From assembly GCA_003116995.1 (NCBI GenBank), contig BDSL01000031.1:372001-436000 (forward strand): a DNA stretch of 64,000 nt. Reading direction: 5' to 3'. Shown here one piece after another: positions 25,501-36,100 of this stretch. The notes under the pieces are model-generated. The model did not search any database and was not told the DNA's origin. It saw only the letters and a list, made by a program, of their open reading frames with translations. A program made the translations under genes and the position numbers. Numbering within the stretch: position 1 is the stretch's first letter; each line of letters begins with the position of its first letter. The stretch is from Yamagishiella unicocca (taxonomy: Eukaryota; Chlorophyta; Chlorophyceae; Chlamydomonadales; Volvocaceae).

Positions 25501-27621
25501 GGATGAGTCATCATGGGCGGGCATCCGTCAGGGCTCTAGTCGGTAGTCGGTCGAGGCCCCTGCTACCTGCTACCGCGCCTGCTACTGCCGCTGCTGCTAC
25601 CCCCTTCTCCCCCAAATACACACACGCACCGCATCCAGTGCGGGTCCGGGCGGCGGTGCGTCGCCGCCGACCGACATGGAGCCGTCGTCGTCATCGCCGT
25701 CATTGTCGTCGTTCTCCTCCTCGTCCTGCGGGATTTCGGGTTTCGGGTTTGGGGTTTCGGGTTTGGGGCGGGGCCCGCGAGGAAGCCGGTGAAGAAGTGC
25801 GGTGTTGTGTCGTGAGGATTGGAGATGTGTTGACCCTCTGGCAGATTGAGCCCCCGACCCACGGGTCCCACATGGGTGCGTGTGGGCCCACATGCATCTG
25901 ACGCCGCAGCGACCCACGGACTTTCTCCTCTAATCCACGCCCAGGGCCATTGTCGTACGCACCTCCGAGTTGACGGTTGGCTGCGGGCGGGTTAGTACGT
26001 CGGGTAGTTGGCGGCCCAACTGAAAGTCCACCTGGAGGAGGTTGGAGGGGGCGGAGGAGGGGGCGGGGGAAAGGAGGGTTTCAGGGGCCGAGCAGGGGGA
26101 AGGAAAGTGACACGAGTATATGCGCGTTTGCACCTGCTCCCGCCCCTTGTGAAACGGTCGGGGTCGTGAACAACCCGCAAGCCCTAAAAACCAGACCCTA
26201 ACCTCCAAGCCCTAAAACCCTAAGAACCCTAAAACCATAAACCCTAAAAACCCTAAAACGCCCAAGCATCCCCTAGCCCTAGCATCCCCCCAACCTGTCA
26301 GCCCGCACCTCCTCCGGCTTCAGATCGAACTCCCAGCCCCGCCGCCGGACCAGCCGCCGCCGTACGTTCTTCCCGCTCAACCGGTCCGTGGAGGCCTGAG
26401 GCGCCGGCGCAGGGGCTGAGCTGGACAGCAGCTCCGAAACCACCGAGCCCACGGTGGTCGGCGTCCGGTTGCGCGCAGCTGCTGCCCTGCCAGCCGCCTG
26501 ACCCGTACGGATGCCGCGCCGGAGCCGGGCGGCGGCGGCGGCGGCCGTCAGGGCGGCGGCGGCGGCGCCGGCGCGCGACGGCGGGCCGGCTGCTCTGAGG
26601 CCGCCGACGGCGCTGTTGCCGGCGTTGCTGGCGGCGCGGTGGCGATGCGCCGTCTGGGGAACCGACGGGCCGGTGAGGCTGCTGACTCGCGACTTGAAGG
26701 ACGCAAAGTCATGTCGTGTGGTCACGCTGCTGGGTCGCGATTTGGACGACGCAAAGTCGTGCGTCGCTGCGATGCTGCTGGGTCGGGACCTGAAGGTCGC
26801 GAACTCGCGGTTGGTGGTGCTGCTGCTAACACGTGACCGTACGGAAACGGCGTCGCCGCCGCCGACGCCGCCGACGCTGCCGGCGCGTGAGCGGCTCCTC
26901 GCGCCGCCGACGCTGCTGCTGGCGCCGCCGATGGTTGCCCCGTCGTCGTCGTAATCTGAGTCCCCCCCAGACGCGGACGTCCACTCCGAGTCCTCGCCGA
27001 CTTCCGACAGCTGCCTGCGGCTCTCGTCCGCGTGGCTGGCTTCGGATTCAATTTCGGTTTCGGATTCGAAATCCGACGAACTGAGGTCGTACGGGTCGAT
27101 CACGACGTCGTTGTCCCCAGGGCGGGCGGCGGCGGCGGGAGGGTTGTCGACGGCGCCGCTGATCGCCGTGGACGGCGCGACGCTGTATGCGTGGGACAGG
27201 AAAGGTACGGCGGAATAATGGCGGTGTGTACGGCGGAATAAAGTTGGTGTGTACGGCACGGGAGTGACAAAGGCATGGCAGTGGTAGTGGGCCCCAGGTG
27301 TCCTCCCACCGCGCGGCGCTAGGCCACCGACACGACCCCAATCACAGTACGTCCGGAAACCGTGCCCACCCCAACCCGCCGCCGTCCCCTCATTCATTCC
27401 TACGCCATACCGCCGCACAGAGCGCCGCCGCGCCTCCTCTCCGCCGCCTCCCTCCCCTCCTTCCTTTCCCCCCCTCCCGTTCCCCGCCAGGCAAACACTC
27501 GAAACACACACTCGCTGCCGTACCTGGCCTGGCTGCCAAACGACTTCACTGACGCCAGCGTGCCGCTGCGCGCCATGAGCTGGTCGCCGTAGAACGCCAG
27601 GAGTCGGTCCGAGGCAGCCAT
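12743..27621 (-). CDS. Very large EF-hand calcium-binding protein with low-complexity C-terminal half
   Basis: Exons (minus, 5' to 3'): 27621-27524, 27182-26309, 26031-25963, 25725-25630, 25300-25154, 24975-24811, 24340-24234, 24052-23926, 23579-23523, 23306-23256, 22670-22551, 22293-22206, 21968-21877, 21837-21679, 21432-21328, 21098-20931, 20636-20554, 20391-19644, 19241-18818, 18538-18267, 17996-17559, 17301-15311, 15125-12743. All phases agree, giving 2,953 aa. Two canonical EF-hand loops lie at about D466-E477 (DDDGSGTLDHSE) and D502-E513 (DLDGDGVINWKE). A conserved-looking region follows (EFAAGKNLLSGEY, RHPEITEK, MKRLAST), then about 1,900 residues rich in Ala, Gly, Ser, Pro and acidic repeats. 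Exon 13 (21968-21877) and the exon 2 donor are the least certain. The exon 7 donor overlaps a TAG: unspliced, the protein would stop at about 519 residues. I do not recognise an orthologue. Calcium binding is inferred from the loops; signalling or ciliary function would be a guess. Confidence 0.75.
13566..13710 (-). repeat. 48-bp (16-residue) coding repeat in the EF-hand gene
   Basis: Three copies at 13566, 13614 and 13662 encode repeats containing QLPQYQLGSSSSGS in the last exon. The unit is a multiple of three, so the frame is kept. Confidence 0.85.
15463..15626 (-). repeat. 54-bp (18-residue) acidic coding repeat
   Basis: Three copies spaced exactly 54 bp (15463, 15517, 15571) encode VVYGAEEGLEGHTAATSD with small changes. 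They are in exon 22 of the EF-hand gene. Confidence 0.88.
15800..15965 (-). repeat. 27-bp (9-residue) coding repeat
   Basis: About six copies encode GDAAEPASL or close variants, in exon 22 of the EF-hand gene next to the 54-bp array. Confidence 0.85.
20879..20925. repeat. 12-bp tandem repeat in an EF-hand gene intron
   Basis: About four copies of CCTACGTCCCGC lie immediately downstream, in the gene's direction, of the exon ending at 20931. Confidence 0.75.
22047..22140. repeat. Tandem repeat of about 32 bp in EF-hand intron 12
   Basis: Three copies contain CTGCCCTCGATTCG followed by a GATTACCCTTTACCC-like segment. A related CTGGATTCGCGGATTATCC segment lies at about 23433-23460 in another intron of the same gene. 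Confidence 0.75.
22712..22780. repeat. Dispersed repeat, family related to 57448-57515
   Basis: This starts GAAGACCCGTGGATGCGAG and includes GACGTTTTGAGATGCATGCT. The same order of blocks, with few differences, occurs at 57448-57515. It lies in intron 10 of the EF-hand gene. It may be a fragment of an old mobile element. Confidence 0.65.
25351..25386 (-). repeat. Dispersed repeat copy A (GGTCTGGAACCCACTGTAAC family)
   Basis: On the minus strand this reads TACCTTTTGGTCTGGAACCC then ACTGTAACCGTTACAA. Near-identical segments are at 45414-45470 (+) and 59817-59870 (-). This copy is in intron 4 of the EF-hand gene. Confidence 0.7.
26175..26262. repeat. Degenerate telomere-like CCCTAAA tract inside an intron
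   Basis: About nine CCCTAA-type units (for example CCCTAAAACCCTAAGAACCC) with variable spacing lie in intron 2 of the EF-hand gene. They resemble the TTTTAGGG/TTTAGGG telomere repeat of green algae and plants. Confidence 0.7.
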
Positions 27622-30155
27622 GATGCCTTGGTAGTTGGTAGTTGGTAGTTGCTCCTTAACAACCCGGTAGTGGTACGGCTTCCCGAGCGCCGGTTGCTTT
27701 CCCCAAGCAAAGCGCTAAACGGGCCTGCCTCGTGGCGAGCGTCAAAGGCGGCGATTGAGACGATGATAATCTTCGTTTGAGGCGAGCGCTGCGTTCACAA
27801 CGCCCACCGGTTGCACAGAGCGGGGCCGTAATTCCCTGCCAAAGGTAGTGCTAGTTGGATTCGATGAAGCCAGGCAAGGTGGGGCCTGATGCTGCTGCTG
27901 CTGGCGGTTGTAGCGGTTGGAGCGGCTGTGATGGAAACGGTCACAACGGCGCGCTGGCGCCTTAAGAGCCCTACGTCGCCGCCGCGCCTCCAACCCTTCC
28001 GAAGCTGCGCTTCGGCTTCCCGCTTCGGCTTCCCGCTTCGGCTTGCCGCTGCTGCCGCTGCTGCCGCTGCTGCCGCTGCTGCCGCTGCTGCCGCCGCTGC
28101 CGCTGTTGCCGCTGCTGCCGCTGCTGCCGCTCTCCCTCTCTGCTCCTTCGTCCCTTCTTGCGCGCTGCTGCCCTTCCTCTCTGCCCCGTCTCCTCCTCCC
28201 TCCCTCCCCTCTTGCCGGCCCAAATGCAGGTCAGACGAGGGTAAGAGGAGCAGTGGTGGGGAGTGGAGAGCTCGCGTCCTCTGTCGTACTATATACTCGC
28301 TGTCGTACTACTGGTACACTCGTTCGCAGAAAGCCGCTGCTGCCTTTGCGGCTTTAGGCGACACGCGTCGCTGCTCCTGGCAACTGCTGGTCGGGTGCTG
28401 GAGGCGGTCCGCGCTGCTGCTTGCGCTGGTTAAGGTTACCGTTGGCGGTTGCGCCGGTGTGTGGGACCTGCTCCGATTGCACGGGCTCGTCCGGTTGCTG
28501 CGGTTGCACCAACGGCCAGCGCCATCTGCGGCCTCAGCGCCGCCGCGTCCGCGCGGCCGCCGCGGGGGCGGCGGCTACGGCGGCAGCAGCGGCGTTGGGA
28601 CCGGCGGCGGCCGGCATACGCTGTGTTAAGCGCCTGCGCGCAGATGGCAAAGCGGAGCGATCGCAGGTTGAGGTGGATGCAATGATGCCGTCTGCAGGGC
28701 GCCGCATGCGAGTGGGTGGAAGCGAACTCGCGCAGCTCCCATGCCTGCGTCGAGTTGCTTATGCGGGGGATTGCGACCACGGCGCAGGCGTCGACAGAGG
28801 AGGACGGCGGAGGAGTGAATCGTTCTCGCCGTTCCGGCCGTTTCGGCTCACAGCTGAATTTCTTCCCAGCCACCTTGGACGCGACCCTTGTATCCGTCGC
28901 AGTGATTGCGGGCATGATTGCACGGCTGGGCTGCAGGGGGTCAACGAATGACCCCAGACCCAACGAACGACCCTAAGGGAGCTTTTCCACGTGCAGCCGC
29001 GATCCTCTTGAACTCCAGGCAGGGACTAACAAATCATATCGACTCGTTTACCATCGACCACTCCCACCTTACATCGGCGCTGCTTCCCGCCCGCCCACCT
29101 CAACAAGGAAACAACGCCGTGACGGCCTGCCCCGGTAGCTTCCTAGCCTAAGTAGGTTATATCAACGACCCATACAAAGGAAGCAGCGTGCGTAAGCGCG
29201 CCGTGGCCGCGGCGACGCGGCAAATGCGACCTCTCACGACCAGCGGTCCGTCCACCACGCGTGACCCTGTAAGCTCCATCAAAAATTCGTCCCAAACTCC
29301 AGATGTGGAACTCACTTGTAAGTTCACGCGCTCCTTAGCCCTCGTCGGTTATAGTTTGGCTGATACGAAGTTACGCCGTTGTCCTTTACTATATGGCGAT
29401 CAGATGTAAGGGCAATTTTGTGTTCATATGCGCATCGAAAAAGTAACAGGACGTCAAGTGTAGAGTGCTGCTTTTAGTGCTTATATTCGGGCAATCTACT
29501 TCGTCACAGTAAAGGCTATGCGCCGGAATCAGGTTCAATCAAGGGCTTCAACTAGAAGCGCTGCCAATATCGAAGTATCGTATCAGCGGGAAAGCAGGCT
29601 TACTCGTGTACGGCTTACACGGAATCCGCCTGCTTACCAAGTCTCTCTCCACGGCCCAGTTCCCGAAAGTTTGCAAGGCTTCTAAAGCTAATTGTAGATG
29701 CACACTACGAGAAGTTGTGCGTATATTACTGTATCGTTTTGTAGTTGCAAACCCTTTGCCTTTCTTGGAGCTTGCGGAAACGTACAACCTAGTACGTTGT
29801 AATGTGTCCTTTAGGAAATTATTGAGTAACAAATAGCCAGTGAAACCGAAGTCAGATTGAAAGCATCCGCGCCGGCGGCGGCAAGTTTGTCGACAGCCCT
29901 GTTTCTAATCACCTCAAAGCAGCCAATCCTCCAGAATAAGGACACCTTTAACGGCATGCGCTTTGCCAGCCAGCACCGTTGACATCTTCGGTTCCGAGGC
30001 CGCCCTGCCGACAGAGGACAACGCCAGCAACAGGCCACACGCTCCCACCCATCTCTCCCCGCCAACTCTGGCCCCCTTTCGCCTCGGTTATCGTCAACGC
30101 GCTTTAAGCAGCCTAGTTCGTAGCACCCGCAGCTCTGCGGCAGGCCCACTTTGCC
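27622..30155. other. Divergent promoter region between EF-hand gene and NOM1
   Basis: This separates two divergently transcribed genes. It holds a CTGCCG-type repeat near 28042-28135 and, at about 29140-29850, a visibly more AT-rich block. Several frames of 70-250 residues exist but show no domain and no supporting splice pattern. I cannot support a gene here. Confidence 0.5.
28042..28135. repeat. Imperfect (CTGCCG)n repeat
   Basis: GCTGCCGCT-type units over about 90 bp. Depending on frame they open poly-Ala or Leu/Pro-rich reading frames. No gene context. Confidence 0.8.
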
Positions 30156-33100
30156 ATGTACGGCGATCGAGGTCGGGGGGGAGGCCGTGGTAGAAGTAGC
30201 AGCCGCGGGCGAGGTCGCGGGTATGGTCAAAGTCAAGGTCGCGGGTATGGTCAAAGCCAAGGTCGCGGTCGCGGTCGCAGCCCCGGCTATGGCTCGTCCG
30301 GTGGGGCCGCAGGGCGGGGTCCCGCCCTCCCCTCAGCCCTGTTACGGGAGCTCGGCGGTGACGGCAGCGCTGGTGGCAGCGGCGGCGGCGGCGGCGGCGG
30401 CGGGGGGTACGGCAACCGCGGCGGGTACGGAGGCCGCGGCGGCGGCAGGAGTCCATCCGGCTTTGGTGGCTTTGGCGGCCGCGGCCGGGGACGGGAGAGC
30501 GGCGGAGGAGGCGGTCGCGGCGGCGGCGGCGGTGGGTTCGGCCGGGGCGGCAGTGGCGGCGACCTGTCCAGAGCCGGTCTGAAGCGTCGTGCCGACGCAC
30601 CGGCAGACGCCGCTGGTGGCGGCGGTGCCAGTCGTCAGGTGGGTTGCGTGTGTGGCCCGGTTGGGTCGGTTGGGTCGGTTGGGTTGGGGTGGCGAAGCTG
30701 GGCGGAGGCCGCCCAAGCTGCAGGGAGGGTTGTGCTGCAGGGAGGGTTGTGCTGCAGGGAGGGTTGTGCTGCAGGGAGGGTTGTGCTGCAGGGAGGGTTG
30801 TGCTGCAGGGAGGGTTGTGCTGCAGGGAGGGTTGTGCTGCAGGGCGGGTTGTGCTGCAGGGAGGGTTGTGCTGCAGGGAGGGTTGTGCTGCAGAGGGGGC
30901 ACTGCTCGGACGGTTATCATGTGTGAGGCCGCCCAGTCGCTGACCCCTCCGCAGGACGGGATGCCCCTCTCCAGCAGCCGGGCGGGCGGGCGGGTGGGCG
31001 CCGAAAGCAACCAGGCACGGAAGCACGCGGCAGCCCGCAAACGCACAGCTCAGTGGCGTGGATGCGGCATCACACGCCACACACACCCCGGCTATGCCTG
31101 AACCTATTGCCGATCTCATCAACCCGCCCCGCTTCCCTCCCCTCAGGAGGCCGCCGGTGTGGCGAAGCACCCAGCTAAGAGGCAGGCCACGACCCGTGCC
31201 GACGGCGGCGGCGGTGCCGCTGTCGGGCTGCCACGCACCCTGGCGGCTATGCAGCAGCAGCGGCAAGCAGGCGGAGTGGGGCGGCCCGGTACAGGATCTG
31301 GGTCGGCATCTGGGTCGGCTGCCGGGGGGAGCAGCTCCAAAACCAGGTTCCACGAGCTGTTGGTTGACGGTTGGGAGAGCCGCAACGGCCGGGAGGCCTT
31401 CCTGGAGGAGCTGCGGCTGCAGGTGGGTGTGGTTGTAGCGGTAGGGTGGTTAAGGTGATTAGGATGCGGTTTTCCTTGATATGGTGCTGGTGACAGTGGT
31501 GAGTGGCGTGATGTGTGTGGTTGGGTTCGATTCCCTCCCTTGCCTTGGCCTCCGTCCGCCCAATCCTCCCCGTGCCCTCCCACTTCACTCCTCCCAACTC
31601 CACCACAGGCTCGCCTCGCCAAGCGGTTGGGAAAAAGCAAAAAGGTGGGGCGGTAGGGAAACATAGTGGTGCTGAGCTGGCCACCCCGAAGGCGTAGCGC
31701 GACCCGTGGGTCAGCAACGCAACCAGCGCCAATGCAAGTACCGTACCCAAGCCCCACTTGCCAACTGTCTTAACTGACCCAACGGTAATGGGCCAATCGG
31801 CGCAGGACGCCCTGGATGGCATGGACAAGCTGATGGGTTTCATGGCGGCCGGATCCGGATCTCTGCTACCCAAGTTCCTGGATCAAGATTCCCGGCGGGA
31901 AGCGGAGGAGCTGCTGATCAAGACGAGCGCAAATGCGGCAGCGGCGGACCCAACGAAATATAAGGCTTCCAAGCGGTCCGGCGGGGACGCTGGCGGCGGC
32001 GGCGCCGCCGCCGCGGTGGCGGTTCCCTCAAACGCCGCCGCGGCGGCGAAGCGGGCGGCGGAGCTGTTGGATCTGGAATCCGACGAGGAACTTGAATTCT
32101 TCGGAATCGATCCCGGGAACAGGGACCAGGACGTTGAGGACGATAGTGGGGATGAGCGTGGGGTGTACGGCTTTGGATCCGGATCAGATTCTGATGATGA
32201 CGACGAAGGCGAGGATGACGATGAGGGCGAGGAGGAGGAGGAAAGCGAGGGCGACGGGGGCATGTTTGACGGCCTGGATTCTGGATCCGAGGGAGCCGAC
32301 GATGAGATGGATGAACACGAGGACGAGGACGACGATGGTAGGGACATGCTCCGGCAGCTGATGGGGGCTGGCTCCGATTCCGACGAGGGCGATGCGGAGG
32401 GGGGCGATGAGGAGGAGGACAGCGATGAGGAGGAGGACGACAGCGAGGATGCAGGGAGGAGAACGGCAGCCGCTGAATCCGGATCTGGATCCGACCTGGA
32501 TGAGCAGGGCGAGGACGACAGCGAAGGCGAAGGCGAAAGCGACGGCGAAGACGAAGATGAAGAAGGGGAGGGGGAGGAGGACGAGGACGCCGTTCGGCGA
32601 GTGGCTGCGCCAGCGGCTGCGCCGGCGGCTGCTCCGGCGGCGGGAGCGGGGCTGAAGTACGTGCCGCCGGCGCTCCGAGCGCAGATGGCCGCCGCCGTCG
32701 CTGCTGCCGGCGGCGGGGTGGCGGATACGGCCAAGGCGCAAGTGGAGCGGCGGGTGACCGGCCTCGTTAACAGGTGGGGGGTGGGGGTGGGAAGGTAGGG
32801 GGTGGTGGGGGTTTGAGAAGAGAATCCCGTGGTGGGGGGCACGTGGGTCACTGTGGCGGCGATGCTGAGCCCGGAAGAGGTGAGGTTGGACCAAGGAGCT
32901 TGGACAGGACTGGGGTTGTGAGGAGCCCCGTTTGGGTTGGGTTGTGGCAGGGGGCCAGGGCAAGGTGGCGGCATCTCGTCAGGGGGCAACGGGCATCTTG
33001 AATTCTTGATCGCGTGGGGAAGGCTACGGCAGGAGACGGGGCGCCGACAAGCGGATGAAGGAAGGGTGCCAGGGAAGCCGTGGGTAGTTACGCCGTGGTT

Positions 33101-36100
33101 GTTAGTGGTTGGCGCGCGCGGGGCTTGTGCTAACGGTCCGCACCACCGTTGCTCCAAAACCACTCGGCCCCCTCCCAGGCTGGCGGAGGTCAACCTGCAG
33201 CCGATCTCCCGAGACATAGTGGAGCTGTACCGCACCCAGGGCCGGAGGCTGGTTTCGGAAGCGGTGGCGACGCAGATTTTAGGGGTGCGGACGGGCGATG
33301 AGAGGGGGCGAGGGGTCTGGGTGGGTGGCGGAATATGACGGCGGCTGCTGAGCCGCCCGACGCCCGGATGGCGGACTGTGGGTGCAGGAGGACGAAGCAG
33401 GGGGGCTGGGTGCGTGTTGGGGATGGGGAACGCACGGGGACTTGGGGATGGGCTTGACGCCGGAGTACCCGGAACGGGGGAGGCACGGGGGGCGGGTGCG
33501 TGTAGGAGGTCGGGGACGAGAGAGGAGCCACGGCAGTGTGTGGGACGAGGCGTATTGCTTCGGTTGCCCGGTAAGGCAGCAACTGACTCCACCCGCCAAC
33601 CGCCAACCGCTGACCGTCCCGACAGGCCGCCGAGTCGGGGCCCCGCGCGTCGGAGCAGTTCGCAGCAGTGGCAGCGGCCTTCGTGGCGGCTGTAGCGGCG
33701 CTGGCGGAGGCTCAGGACCTGGCAGCCGCGTTCCTGGCGGCGCTGGCGGAGCGGCTGGAGGCGGCGAGGAACAGCGGCGACAGGCAAGCCGTACTGCTGT
33801 AGTCCCTTCCTGCCCGCCCTCCCCAGGGCCCTCCTCCAACCCTGTTCTCCCGCCCTTTCCGCTGCCGCTGCCTCTGTCGCTGCCTCTGTCGCTGCCTCTG
33901 TCGCTGCCCTCTGTCGCTGCCGTTGTCGCTGCCTCTGTCGCTGCCCTCTGTCGCTGCCGTTGCCGCGGCTACAGCCTCGCCCAGGCGAACCTGGTGACGC
34001 TGTTGTCGTACTGCTACAGCGCCGGCTTGGTGGGGCCGGGCCTGTGCTACAGCCTGCTGGGCGCCCTCAGGGAGCGCTTCCAGGAGGCTGACGTGTCGGC
34101 GATGGTCACGCTGCTCAACGCGGTACGACACGCGAGCCCAGCTGGGGTGGAGGCGGGCAGCAGTGTACGGCGTTTGCAAGCCTGGGCGCGATGGCCGTAT
34201 TTGGTTTGCCGACAGCTCAACGATCTGCATCCCATCGTGGATCGCGTTTCTAGCGATGTAGACTTCCGACCCACGGGTCACTGTCTCGTCCCGTCGCTCC
34301 CCTCCCTTCCCTTCCCCGCCACCTGCCTCGGTGTCCGCACCCTCAGGTGGGGCTGCAGCTGCGCAATGCGGACCCGGCGCTCATGAAGGACTTCGTCCTG
34401 GGTGTGCACGAACGGGCGGCGAAGATGGGCAAGGACGGTGGGTGGGTGGGTGGGTTCGAGCGCGTGTTATAGTGTCAGCGTCGCGTTTGTGCCGTACGGG
34501 AGCCGCTACCATCCAGAGAGGGGTCCCATGTTTGGGGCGATAGGCATCGCTTGCACTTACAGCGCCAAAATAGGGCGCATGCTTTGCTTTGCTTTGCGGC
34601 GAGTAGCGGGCTGCTTACCAGTTGCATACAAGGTCTCTCCAAAGTCAAGACCAAGAGTCACTCTTGTCTACGGGTCACTTGGTTGCCAACCAACCCAACC
34701 GATGCGCCCGTACATCCTCCCCCCCCCCTTCGTGTGACTAGGTGACCTCAGTCGGCGCGCTCAGCTGATGCTCGACCTTATCATCGACATCAAGAACAAC
34801 AAGACCTCAGTAGCAGGGGGCGCAGCAGCAGCCGCCACCACCCCCACCGTGTCCCTGGGCGGCACAGCCGTGCGCAAGGGCAAGGCTGCGGCGGCGGCCG
34901 GCGGCGCCGGCGGCGCCGGCCGCCGCGGCGGCGCGCTGGCGGTGCTACAGCCGTCCGTGGCCAAATGGCTGCAGCAGATCGGTGTGGACGAGGTGTGCCT
35001 GCGGGGGCTGACGTGGCAGAAGCTGCTGCTGCCGAATAAGAAGGGTGAGGAGCGGATTAGCGCTCGGGAGGGTTTGGGCCTTGGGCAAGTGGGATTGCGC
35101 ATCGTCCCAAGGCCAGGCTCCGCGATGACAAAGGAAAGGGCTCAACCGCCACGCTCCAACCGCCCAACCGACTCGTCCTGCAACCGCCACGCAGGCATGT
35201 GGTGGATGCCGGTGGCGGGCGAGGCGCTGGACGATCCGCTGTTGATGGCGGCGGTGGGCGGTGGCGGCGGAGCCGCAGCGGCGGCCGCCGCCGCCGCTGA
35301 CGCCGGCGCCGCCGGCGCCGGCACCACTGCCGCCAGCGCTGCCAAGCTGCTCCAGCTGGCTGCAGGGCAGCGGATGAACACGGACGCGAGGCGGGCGGTG
35401 TTTGTGGCAATCATGGGCTCGGAGGTGCGGTACAGGACGAGCAATGCGGGGGGGTTGGGAGCTTGGCAAGCCTTTCTTAAACGAGCGCCAACCGACGCAA
35501 CGGCAACCACCGGCTAGCCTAGGCCAGCCAGAGCGGAGCGCCAAGGGCCCTGTTTTTGGAGCCCTGCCGAAACCCCTGATGCTCACCCACATGCACCCGT
35601 GTTTCCCAATCCCTCTTCTGCCCCGCTCGGCCGCTCGCCCTGCCCCCAGGACTGCGCCGAGGCGCACGAGAAGCTGCTGCGGCTGCCGCTCAAGGTGAGG
35701 CCGTTGGTTGGTTGGTTGGTTGGTTGGTTGGTTGGTTGGTTGGTTGGTTGGTTGGTTCCGGTGGGATTAAGGCACGGTGATTTCGGGGCGCGTGCGCCGC
35801 TGGAAACGCTGCAAAAAAAGGTGGGGTGTAAGGCAGCTTTTGCTCCGATTCGGAATCAACTTCCATTGCACGGCGACCTCGTCGTACACATGCATATCCT
35901 GCAGCGTACTGCGAATCCCGTTTAAGCTCCCCTCGCCCGCCCCGGCCCGGAATGCATCAATACGCACGCCCTTCCACCCGTCCAAACCCGATACACTCCA
36001 AACCCCGGTGCGCACAGGGCGACCAGCGACGAGAGATCGTCCGCGTGCTGGCGGACTGCTGCCTGGGGGAGAAGGTGTGGAACCCCTACTACGCCTTCCT

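Noticed and set aside
27795..28223. 142-codon minus-strand Ala-rich frame upstream of the EF-hand gene
   Set aside because: Made mostly by the CTGCCG repeat; no domain, no splice support.
30589..31101. Cys/Gly-rich repeat protein
   Set aside because: It is the translation of the 17-bp minisatellite in NOM1 intron 1.
33285..33285. Read-through of NOM1 exon 5 into GVRTGDERGRG
   Set aside because: GGG/GTGCGG is a good donor, and skipping to 33626 keeps phase and MIF4G-like helical sequence.
31883..33787. 634-codon minus-strand Ser-rich frame
   Set aside because: Antisense to the acidic tract of NOM1, whose exon is supported by homology and phase.
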